The notes under the pieces: model-generated
What the model was told of the DNA's origin: nothing
Seen by the model: only the letters and a program-made list of their open reading frames with translations
Databases searched by the model: none
Translations under genes and position numbers: made by a program
Assembly (NCBI GenBank): GCA_009776675.1
Contig: WRNK01000037.1
Location: 1-9,093 of the forward strand
Direction of reading: 5' to 3'
DNA: 9,093 bases
DNA from: Methanimicrococcus sp.
Lineage (GTDB): Archaea; Halobacteriota; Methanosarcinia; Methanosarcinales; Methanosarcinaceae
Part shown: positions 1 to 5,013 of the stretch, in pieces
Layout: each line of letters opens with the position of its first letter
Position numbering within the stretch: position 1 is the first letter of the stretch

Positions 1-1
1 C

Positions 2-910
2 GAACTAATTTTGCCTGAAAACATTGATCCGGATGCCGTTATCCCTTGGGTTTTCGGTCACGAATTGCTTTATAACAATGATTCTTTGGTTTTGGAAGAA
101 CTTCTTGTGCCCGCTGTTTCAGTTTACCATCCGCTCCCGTCCCAATATTATTCGTTGTTTCGAACCGGAACAAACGGTATTGCTTCAGGAAATACACTCG
201 AAGAAGCCACATTCCATGCGTTGTGCGAAGTTATTGAACGAGACGCCTGGTCTTTATGTGAGGCTGAGAAAAATGGCGGGCGGTTAATTACAGATATTGA
301 GGATGCAGATGGTGATGTCGCCCGCCTCCTTCGTGTTTTTGAAGAAGCCGGCGTCTCTGTTTTGCTTCGAGACATCACAAGCGATATCGGTCTTCCAACA
401 ATTGCAGCCATTGCGGATGATGTAACCCTCAAAGACCCGACGCTTTTGTGTTTGGGAATGGGGACCCATTCGTCTCCAAAAATAGCAGCGCTGCGTGCCT
501 TAACTGAAGTTGCTCAAAGCCGCGCCACCCAAATTCACGGCGCCCGCGAAGACGCCACCATTGCAGATGTTCGAAAACAGATCGGTTATGACCGCACAAA
601 ACGGTTAAATGCCAAATGGTTTGATGACTCTCAAACCATTCGTTTTTCTGAATTAAAAGACATTTCCCAAGATGATTTTTTAGACGAAATAAAACAAACG
701 ATTCAAATGCTGAATAAAGTCGGGCTTCAAACAGTGATTGTCAAAGATTTAACCCGCCCGGAATTGGGTATTCCGGTTGTTCGTGTGATTGTCCCGGGAC
801 TGGAATCCTTTGCGATTGACTCCGGTCGTTTTGGTCTTCGAGGAAAAGAGGCGCGCCGCAAATCCACCAAAACAGCAGGAAGAGTCAAAAAATATGTTCG
901 TGAAACTTAA
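2..910 (+). CDS. ycaO: YcaO-family ATP-dependent thioamidation/cyclodehydration enzyme, 3' part (5' end outside window)
   Basis: The reading frame is open to the left edge (residues E-L-I precede the TTG at 11), so the N-terminus is missing and that TTG should not be taken as the start. About 302 residues are visible. Numbering from the TTG codon, the YcaO signature lies at residues 53-80: GTNGIASGN followed by EEA and EVIERDA. In this family these glutamates and the arginine bind Mg-ATP. A second acidic/basic helix, ALTEVAQSR (163-171), and the late PVVRVIVPGLE strand (255-265) are also typical. YcaO enzymes activate a backbone amide with ATP. With TfuA as partner, methanogen YcaO installs the thioglycine in McrA, the alpha subunit of methyl-coenzyme M reductase. 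The tfuA gene follows 158 bp downstream on the same strand, which supports that role here. The tail is basic (ARRKSTKTAGRVKKYVRET) and lacks the proline-rich PxPxP end of azoline-forming YcaOs. The family is certain; the McrA substrate is inferred from context. Confidence 0.93.
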   Translation, partial: ELILPENIDPDAVIPWVFGHELLYNNDSLVLEELLVPAVSVYHPLPSQYYSLFRTGTNGIASGNTLEEATFHALCEVIERDAWSLCEAEKNGGRLITDIEDADGDVARLLRVFEEAGVSVLLRDITSDIGLPTIAAIADDVTLKDPTLLCLGMGTHSSPKIAALRALTEVAQSRATQIHGAREDATIADVRKQIGYDRTKRLNAKWFDDSQTIRFSELKDISQDDFLDEIKQTIQMLNKVGLQTVIVKDLTRPELGIPVVRVIVPGLESFAIDSGRFGLRGKEARRKSTKTAGRVKKYVRET

Positions 911-938
911 GGGTTTAAAAGATTAAGAAATTTGAGAA

Positions 939-1041
939 ATTAAAAAATTTAAGAGATTAAGGAACTATAAGAGATTAAAAAATTTAAGAGATTAAGTAAC
1001 TATAAGAAACTATAAGAGATTAAAAAATTTAAGAGATTAAG
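939..1041 (+). repeat. A/T-rich direct repeats between ycaO and tfuA
   Basis: An identical 23-bp unit (attaaaaaattt followed by aagagattaag) occurs at 939-961, 974-996 and 1019-1041. For the last two copies the identity extends left to 34 bp (963-996 and 1008-1041, beginning aactataagag). An extra partial unit, aactataag, lies at 998-1006. The flanks (911-938 and 1042-1066) contain looser versions built on gattaag/atttaag, so the whole 158-bp spacer looks like an expanded, partly decayed tandem repeat. Stop codons (taa) occur throughout, so it is not coding. No terminator hairpin is evident, so read-through from ycaO into tfuA is plausible. Confidence 0.9.
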
Positions 1042-1068
1042 GGATATTAAAGGATTTAAGAGATTTTT

Positions 1069-1761
1069 ATGCCATCTTCTGATACTGTTTTTAATGAGTC
1101 TGAGTCTGCCGCCGGTAAAATCATTGTATTTCTTGGTCCGAGTTTGGATATGAAAACAGCGTGCCAAATTTTGCCGTTTGCCGAATTTCGTCCGCCGGCT
1201 TCTCGTGGCGATATTGAAAAAGCCATTTCAGACGGCGCCAAATCCATTTGCTTAATTGACGGTGTTTTTTTTGAACAGTGTTCTGTCGGTCATCGGGAAA
1301 TTTTAGCCGCTTTGAAAAAAGGTATTTTTGTGACCGGTGCTTCCAGCATGGGAGCCCTCAGAGCTTTTGAAATGTCTTCTTTTGGAATGGTCGGCATCGG
1401 TCAAGTCTACACCCTTTACAAAGACGGTATTTTAGAATCGGATGATGAAGTTGCAATCGTCTGTGATCCGTTTTCAAATGTGCCGCTTTCAGAAGCCTTA
1501 GTCAATATCCGTGAAACCCTCAAAAAAGCCGTTTTAGAATCGGTTTTAACTCAAGGGGAAAACGATGCGTTCATTCAAATGACGCTTGGTGTTTATTATC
1601 CTGATCGAACCTATGATTATCTCATTGAAAAAGCCAAAGAAGACAAAATTATGGCTCCGCCGACACTTTTGAAATTTGAAGAATGGATTTTAGAAGGAAA
1701 TGCAGTGGATATTAAAAAAGAAGATGCCATCTCCGTGTTAAAATTTCTATCTCAAAAATAA
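1069..1761 (+). CDS. tfuA: TfuA-like protein, partner of YcaO in peptide thioamidation
   Basis: This 230-residue protein carries the TfuA core domain at about residues 17-155. It starts with a beta strand KIIVFLGPSL (17-26), continues with RPPASRGDIEKAI (41-53), LIDGVFF (62-68), then the hallmark GASSMGALRAFEM (90-102), and a DDEVA motif (125-129) followed by NIRETLKKAV. TfuA proteins accompany YcaO in thioamide biosynthesis. In methanogens both genes are needed for the McrA thioglycine, and TfuA is thought to help deliver sulfur or recruit the substrate. ATG at 1069 is the first start that covers the whole domain. It gives a 16-residue, poorly conserved-looking leader, and no good Shine-Dalgarno precedes it (only agagat close by), so the start is likely but not proven. 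The gene lies downstream of ycaO in the same direction, separated by the repeat cluster. It ends at a convergent junction with the dehydrogenase gene. The domain assignment is firm; the exact biochemical role is not settled by sequence. Confidence 0.92.
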   Translation: MPSSDTVFNESESAAGKIIVFLGPSLDMKTACQILPFAEFRPPASRGDIEKAISDGAKSICLIDGVFFEQCSVGHREILAALKKGIFVTGASSMGALRAFEMSSFGMVGIGQVYTLYKDGILESDDEVAIVCDPFSNVPLSEALVNIRETLKKAVLESVLTQGENDAFIQMTLGVYYPDRTYDYLIEKAKEDKIMAPPTLLKFEEWILEGNAVDIKKEDAISVLKFLSQK

Positions 1762-1919
1762 AAACAATGGCTATGGTGAGATTGTGATGTGAATGCACAA
1801 AGATCGTGTATCACGCCATTTAAAATCTGAATAATCTGCGAATTACAAAAAACTGCGACTTAAAATGATCACTTTAAATCTGAATAATTAAAACAAGAAT
1901 AATCAAACAAAAAGAAAAA

Positions 1920-1958
1920 GCCGATTGAGTGTTTCAATCGGCCGCTTGTATGTTTTTT
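1920..1958. terminator. Bidirectional hairpin terminator between tfuA and adh
   Basis: A perfect 9-bp stem, GCCGATTGA (1920-1928) and TCAATCGGC (1934-1942), closes a 5-nt loop. On the + strand it is followed within about 10 nt by T6 (1953-1958). On the other strand it is followed by a T-rich run, the complement of aaaaagaaaaag at 1909-1919. It lies between two convergent genes and can serve both. It is the strongest hairpin I see in the window. Confidence 0.85.
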
Positions 1959-1991
1959 CAACCTTCGGCTTTGTACGTTTTTTCAATCTTT
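1944..1991 (+). repeat. Diverged 25-bp tandem duplication containing T6 runs
   Basis: Two adjacent similar segments, 1944-1965 (gcttgtatgttttttcaacc) and 1968-1991 (gctttgtacgttttttcaat), are offset by 25 bp. Each carries a T6 run followed by caa. They sit directly after the hairpin at 1920-1942, so they repeat its T-rich terminator tail. Confidence 0.65.
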
Positions 1992-1995
1992 GGTG

Positions 1996-2032
1996 ATTCA
2001 AGCAAAACAACAGACCTGATGAGGTCTTTTGG
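1996..2032 (-). repeat. Partial duplicate of the 3' end of the alcohol dehydrogenase gene
   Basis: Positions 1996-2032 match 2101-2137, the last codons of the dehydrogenase gene on the minus strand, at 34 of 37 positions, displaced by exactly 105 bp. Translated on the minus strand, the copy reads PKDLIRSVVLLE in place of PKDLIKPVVLLE, and then runs on without the stop. All three mismatches lie at 2012-2017. They turn that segment into AGACCT, which pairs perfectly with AGGTCT at 2022-2027 around a GATG loop; three further Ts and GG follow on the + strand. It is either the remnant of a duplicated gene end or a copy reused as a second terminator for tfuA. Confidence 0.8.
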
Positions 2033-2038
2033 TATGTT

Positions 2039-2080
2039 TTTTAATTATGGGTTGTGTGTGTTTTAATTATGGGTTTGTGT
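2039..2080 (+). repeat. 22-bp tandem duplication in the convergent spacer
   Basis: The segment ttttaattatgggttgtgtg at 2039-2058 recurs with small changes at 2061-2080, an offset of 22 bp, and is followed by T8. It lies immediately beyond the dehydrogenase stop codon. It contributes more T-runs on the + strand; no coding potential is visible. Confidence 0.7.
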
Positions 2081-2098
2081 TTTTTTTCATATTTTAGA

Positions 2099-3157
2099 TT
2101 ATTCAAGCAAAACAACCGGCTTGATGAGGTCTTTTGGCTTGTCCTTCATGAGCAAAAGGGCTTTTTCCATGTTTTCAAAGCCGTTAAAGACGTGGGTTAC
2201 TAATTTTTCGGGGTGGATACGGTTGTAGAGACATAAATCAACCATTTGCTCCATTCTCCAGCGACCGCCGCCGACAAGACCGCCACGGATATCTTTGTGA
2301 GACATACCGCAGCCCCATTCAACACGCGGAACCGGAACATTTTCGCCTTTTCCGAAATAGTTGATATTGGAAATGGTTCCTCCGGCTTTGGTGATCTTTA
2401 CGGCATCTGAAATGGCATTTGAATCCCCGCCGGCAACAATGGCAGCATCAACGCCTTGACCGTTTGTGGCTTTTAAGATTTGTTCGACAATGTCACCTTT
2501 CTTGTAGTCGATAATGTCGCTTGCACCAAATTCAGTGGCAACATCGGCACAAATTTGGCGGTTACCGACCGCAAACAAACGTCCTGCACCCTGGATAGCA
2601 GCACCGGCAACTGCCATCAATCCGACCGGACCAATTCCGATGACAGCAACAGAGTCTCCGGGTTGGATTTCTGCCAATTCCGCGCCCTGAATGCCTGTCG
2701 GAGCCATATCCGGAAGCATAACAGCCTGTTCTAAAGACATTTTTTTGGGCATGAGCGCTAAGTTCATATCAGCATCGTTGACGTGGAATTTTTCTGCAAA
2801 AACGCCGTCTTTAAAGTTTGAAAATTTCCAACCGGCAAGCATACCTCCGGAGTGGGCCGGATATCCCCTTTGCACATCTATGGAGCGCCAATCTGGTGTG
2901 ATCGCCGGAACAACAACACGGTCACCAACTTTAAACTCTTTAACTTCAGATCCGACTTCAACAATTTCTCCGACAGCTTCGTGTCCGAGAATCAAATTGT
3001 GGCGTTCTCCTAATGCACCTTCAAAAACGGTGTGGATGTCTGAAGTACAAGGAGCGACAGCCAGCGGTCTGACAATCGCATCATAGATACCGGCTTTAGG
3101 AGCCTCCTTTTCAATCCATCCGAGCTTTCCGATACCAAGCATCGCAAATCCTTTCAT
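2099..3157 (-). CDS. adh: Zinc-dependent NADP-type secondary alcohol dehydrogenase (isopropanol dehydrogenase)
   Basis: This 352-aa medium-chain dehydrogenase has the same length as the Thermoanaerobacter brockii/Clostridium beijerinckii secondary alcohol dehydrogenases and, from memory, is very similar along its whole length. It opens MKGFAMLGIGKLGWIEKE and closes KPKDLIKPVVLLE. The catalytic zinc ligands of that family are in place: Cys37 (APCTSD), His59-Glu60 (LGHEAVGE) and Asp150 (LPDMAPTG). The four-cysteine structural zinc lobe is absent, as expected for this subgroup. The Rossmann motif GIGPVG (174-179) is present, and Gly198, Arg200 and Tyr218, which mark NADP preference, are kept; Ser199 of the T. 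brockii enzyme is Asn. The cytosolic enzyme interconverts secondary alcohols such as 2-propanol with ketones. ATG at 3155-3157 follows AAAGGAG (minus strand, 3168-3174) with 10-nt spacing, so the start is clear. It is a single-gene unit, convergent with tfuA, with a TATA element and palindrome upstream. The physiological substrate in this cell is unknown. Confidence 0.96.
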   Translation of the reverse strand: MKGFAMLGIGKLGWIEKEAPKAGIYDAIVRPLAVAPCTSDIHTVFEGALGERHNLILGHEAVGEIVEVGSEVKEFKVGDRVVVPAITPDWRSIDVQRGYPAHSGGMLAGWKFSNFKDGVFAEKFHVNDADMNLALMPKKMSLEQAVMLPDMAPTGIQGAELAEIQPGDSVAVIGIGPVGLMAVAGAAIQGAGRLFAVGNRQICADVATEFGASDIIDYKKGDIVEQILKATNGQGVDAAIVAGGDSNAISDAVKITKAGGTISNINYFGKGENVPVPRVEWGCGMSHKDIRGGLVGGGRWRMEQMVDLCLYNRIHPEKLVTHVFNGFENMEKALLLMKDKPKDLIKPVVLLE

Positions 3158-3167
3158 GTAATATATT

Positions 3168-3174
3168 CTCCTTT
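3168..3174 (-). promoter_or_regulatory. Ribosome binding site of the alcohol dehydrogenase gene
   Basis: On the minus strand AAAGGAG lies 10 nt before the ATG of the dehydrogenase. It is the strongest Shine-Dalgarno match in the window and fixes the start codon. Confidence 0.8.
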
Positions 3175-3188
3175 TTAGATTTTTAATA

Positions 3189-3212
3189 TGCAGGTGCTTA
3201 TTTTTTCCTGCA
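3189..3212 (-). promoter_or_regulatory. Inverted repeat at the probable transcription start of adh
   Basis: TGCAGG (3189-3194) and CCTGCA (3207-3212) form a 6-bp inverted repeat around a 12-nt AT-rich spacer. If the TATA element at 3233-3242 is used, transcription would begin near 3210, so the repeat would cover the start site or form a 5'-leader hairpin. That position suits an operator or an mRNA structure. The function is inferred. Confidence 0.45.
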
Positions 3213-3232
3213 AATGAGTCGAATATTTAGAC

Positions 3233-3242
3233 ATATAAAAAC
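3233..3242 (-). promoter_or_regulatory. TATA-box candidate for adh
   Basis: The minus strand reads TTTTTATATG here, preceded by the purine-rich caaaagg that could be a BRE. The spacing predicts a start near 3210 and a leader of about 50 nt that includes the Shine-Dalgarno site. It is the best archaeal promoter match upstream of the gene. Confidence 0.55.
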
Positions 3243-3254
3243 CTTTTGAAAAAT

Positions 3255-3274
3255 TGTCATGATAATATATGACA
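3255..3274. promoter_or_regulatory. Palindrome upstream of the adh promoter, possible regulator site
   Basis: TGTCAT (3255-3260) and ATGACA (3269-3274) form an inverted repeat with an 8-nt AT-only spacer, just upstream of the TATA element. The 6-8-6 layout is typical of a dimeric helix-turn-helix regulator site. A site outside the core promoter would fit an activator as well as a repressor. No regulator gene is present nearby. Confidence 0.4.
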
Positions 3275-3555
3275 GATGTGATAAATTAGACGATAATAAT
3301 TGACAAACAGAAAGAATTTTTAGAAGAAATTATTTCGCTTTTTAAAAGGAAAAAGGAATTTTTAAGTCAACAGATATTGTTTTTTTTTAAAAAAGAAAAT
3401 AATCCTTGTCAAAGAGATCAAAAAAAATGAAAGGAAAAGTTTAAAAAGGATAAAACCTATCGAAACGATTTTCGCAATCAAGGGGGCGAAATAGAACCAA
3501 TGGAAACTGTGAATGCAAAATAATCACTTTTTCTTTTAAATGTCCATCCAGTCTA

Positions 3556-3610
3556 TTTATTTTCATTTTATTTTCATCTTATTTTCATTTTATTTTTATT
3601 CTATTTTTAA
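3556..3610 (+). repeat. 11-bp tandem repeat, five copies
   Basis: Five consecutive 11-mers are present: tttattttcat (3556-3566), the same again (3567-3577), cttattttcat (3578-3588), tttatttttat (3589-3599) and tctatttttaa (3600-3610). The period is close to one DNA helical turn, so T-tracts recur on one face, which favours intrinsic curvature. Slippage alone would also explain it. Confidence 0.85.
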
Positions 3611-3796
3611 TCTATCTAAAATCTGATTTTAAACCATAAAACAATAACAAAACCCGTTCTTATTAAATCGTTTCAATTCCTCTAATGTTTGATTTTATTA
3701 TCCAATTCTATCATTTTTTGCTATTTATTTAATCCGGATGGCAACATTTAAAAACAATTCAACACTTTAGAATACGTTATTTCGATTTTTCAAAAA

Positions 3797-3879
3797 GCGA
3801 AGGTAGCCGAGTGGTCAAAGGCGATAGGTTCAGGGCCTATTCGCGCAGGCGTTCGCGGGTTCAACTCCCGTCCTTCGCA
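3797..3879 (+). tRNA. tRNA-Leu (anticodon CAG)
   Basis: This 83-nt class II tRNA reads CUG leucine codons. The acceptor stem GCGAAGG (3797-3803) pairs fully with CCTTCGC (3872-3878), and the discriminator base is A, as leucyl-tRNA synthetase expects. The D arm contains GCCGAGTGGTCAAAGGC. The anticodon stem ATAGG/CCTAT encloses the loop TTCAGGG with CAG at 3831-3833. A long variable arm with a CGC/GCG stem follows, as in tRNA-Leu and tRNA-Ser. The T arm is GCGGG-TTCAACT-CCCGT. There is no intron, and the CCA end is not encoded. A T-rich run (3880-3891) directly after the gene is a likely terminator. The gene stands alone, with no other tRNA beside it. Confidence 0.97.
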
Positions 3880-3942
3880 TTTATATTTTTTCGAGAGCAG
3901 TTGACAAGAATCGTTTGTTGTTTTTTAACATTTACTTAAACA

Positions 3943-3953
3943 ATTATAAATAT
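3943..3953 (+). promoter_or_regulatory. TATA-box candidate for the cyclo-ligase gene
   Basis: The sequence attataaatat lies about 40 bp before the ATG at 3990. Transcription would start near 3975, leaving a leader of roughly 15 nt. It is a good archaeal TATA match in the expected place. Confidence 0.5.
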
Positions 3954-3989
3954 AAGATGACAGCCATTTGTTTTTCTAACTGATCAAAA

Positions 3990-4550
3990 ATGAAACACCA
4001 TATCCGTCAAAAACTCCGCACTTTTCGAAATCAAATGACATTGGAAGATGTGTCTTCAAAAAGCCGGCAAATAACGGAGTCTTTGATTCATTCGGATTTA
4101 TTTCAAAACTGCACATCTGTTTTTACATATCTGGATATTCAAAATGAAGTTCAAACGCGGTCATTGATCGAACACTGTTTTAAAATTGGAAAACCGGTTT
4201 TTGTGCCGGTGACACGAAAAGAAGAAATATTTTTTTCACGAATTGTGGATTTTGATCACTTAAAAGAAGCAGCTTTTGGAATTTTAGAGCCGACTGACCC
4301 TGTTCCTGCTGAACCGGATAACAAATCGCTGTTTCTCATTCCGGGGCTCGGATTTGATGAAAACGGCGGACGCATTGGATATGGTGCCGGATATTATGAT
4401 AAATATCTTTTTTGCCGCAACTCACTTTGTTTGCTTGGAATTTGCTTTGAAGAACAAATTGTTGCCACATTCCCGACAGAAAAAACAGATGTTTTTATGG
4501 ACGCCATTTTGACGGAAAAAAGATGGATTTTTCCAAGCCAAAAATCTTAA
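3990..4550 (+). CDS. 5-formyltetrahydrofolate cyclo-ligase (methenyl-THF synthetase) family protein
   Basis: This 186-aa protein has the usual length for the MTHFS/YgfA family, which converts 5-formyl-tetrahydrofolate to 5,10-methenyl-tetrahydrofolate using ATP. Visible family features are the basic N-terminal helix KHHIRQKLRTFR (residues 2-13), the VPVTR strand (72-76), FGILEP (96-101) and the glycine-rich nucleotide/folate motif GRIGYGAGYYDKYL (127-140), preceded by LIPGLGFD. The end has the expected TEKTD...DAILTEKR pattern. The ATG at 3990 lies a short distance after a TATA element, and the only ribosome-binding hint is tgatc, so a near-leaderless mRNA is possible. Methanosarcinales use tetrahydrosarcinapterin as main C1 carrier, so the protein may salvage formyl-folate or act on a formylated pterin; that is inference. 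It stands alone, followed by a long spacer. The family assignment is secure. Confidence 0.95.
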   Translation: MKHHIRQKLRTFRNQMTLEDVSSKSRQITESLIHSDLFQNCTSVFTYLDIQNEVQTRSLIEHCFKIGKPVFVPVTRKEEIFFSRIVDFDHLKEAAFGILEPTDPVPAEPDNKSLFLIPGLGFDENGGRIGYGAGYYDKYLFCRNSLCLLGICFEEQIVATFPTEKTDVFMDAILTEKRWIFPSQKS

Positions 4551-4764
4551 AATGAGGGAATTTAAAATAAATAATCGCGTTCCTGATATAGATTTATACA
4601 AAAGTATCTTTTGAACACATTTTATATAATTATGTGGACATCTTGATATTTCCGACTCAAAACGGCTAAAAAATCTATTATTTTTTGATTGTCTGATTGG
4701 TACCATTTTCTACGAAACGTTTATATATCAATAAAGTTTTATATAGCGTATCATATAGTAACTT

Positions 4765-4832
4765 TTAGCATATTTTTTGTGTCTAAAATTTGATATTTTA
4801 GTCATTTTTTTTGTGCTAGAATTTGCTTAAAC
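4765..4832 (+). repeat. Diverged direct repeat upstream of ftsZ
   Basis: Two segments of about 33 bp share the pattern ttag-cat-T-run-gtg-cta-aatttg: the first is at about 4765-4796, the second at about 4797-4832 (cattttttttgtgctagaat). Both place a T6-T8 run before gtg. Similarity is moderate and could reflect an old tandem duplication. Confidence 0.45.
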
Positions 4833-4963
4833 ATGGTTCCTACAAACATTCTTATTCATAATAAGGATGGAAAAACTAAAAACGCTCAATATTCACCTCC
4901 GTACGCCACAACTATCAAATGTTATCATTAGGGGGTATTTGCGCCTTCCGACATGATTTAGCA

Positions 4964-4971
4964 TTTATTTA
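4964..4971 (+). promoter_or_regulatory. TATA-box candidate for ftsZ
   Basis: TTTATTTA sits about 45 bp before the ATG and would place the start near 4990-4996, with a leader of about 20 nt containing the Shine-Dalgarno site. Other AT-rich stretches upstream could also serve, so the choice is tentative. Confidence 0.4.
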
Positions 4972-5001
4972 CCTAAAACATCTATTTCACACACAATTCA
5001 A

Positions 5002-5007
5002 AGAGGA
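5002..5007 (+). promoter_or_regulatory. Ribosome binding site of ftsZ
   Basis: AGAGGA lies 6 nt before the ATG at 5014, at good spacing. It supports this start over the internal Met19. Confidence 0.7.
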
Positions 5008-5013
5008 TATCAA

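Larger units (their letters stand above)
3158..3796. other. 639-bp noncoding stretch between adh and tRNA-Leu
   Basis: No convincing reading frame exists on either strand. The left third holds the adh leader, promoter and palindromes. The middle contains a slightly GC-richer patch (about 3457-3530) with a CGAAA/TTTCG hairpin (3461-3474) and GTGA/TCAC followed by TTTTT (3508-3530 region). The right part is T-rich and has the 11-bp tandem repeat. A TATA-like tttaaaaa near 3747-3754 could drive the tRNA. Otherwise I see only AT-rich spacer. Confidence 0.7.
4551..5013. other. 463-bp noncoding spacer before ftsZ
   Basis: No supported gene is found here. It contains several small inverted repeats: CAAAAG/CTTTTG around TAT (4599-4613), which may end the cyclo-ligase mRNA, CACAT/ATGTG (4616-4636), and CTTATT/AATAAG around CAT (4851-4865). 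A diverged direct repeat lies at about 4765-4832. The ftsZ promoter and Shine-Dalgarno site are at the right end. A 32-codon frame at 4833-4931 has no ribosome binding site and is not called. Confidence 0.65.

Noticed and set aside
2480..3086. Frames of 84 and 131 codons on the + strand
   Set aside because: They lie antisense to the dehydrogenase, whose family match covers the whole region; they are shadows of its codon pattern.
3462..3674. 10-bp inverted repeat GAAACGATTT / AAATCGTTTC about 190 bp apart
   Set aside because: At this length and AT content a chance match is likely, and there is no element with transposase or att features between the arms.
3797..3879. tRNA-Leu as an integration site
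   Set aside because: No integrase and no downstream copy of the tRNA 3' end were found in the window.
4422..4706. 94-codon minus-strand frame running from the cyclo-ligase end into the spacer
   Set aside because: It overlaps a secure gene and lacks a ribosome site and recognisable domain.
4833..4931. 32-codon frame upstream of ftsZ (MVPTNILIHNK...)
   Set aside because: It has no ribosome binding site or promoter at a suitable distance, and the composition is like the surrounding spacer.
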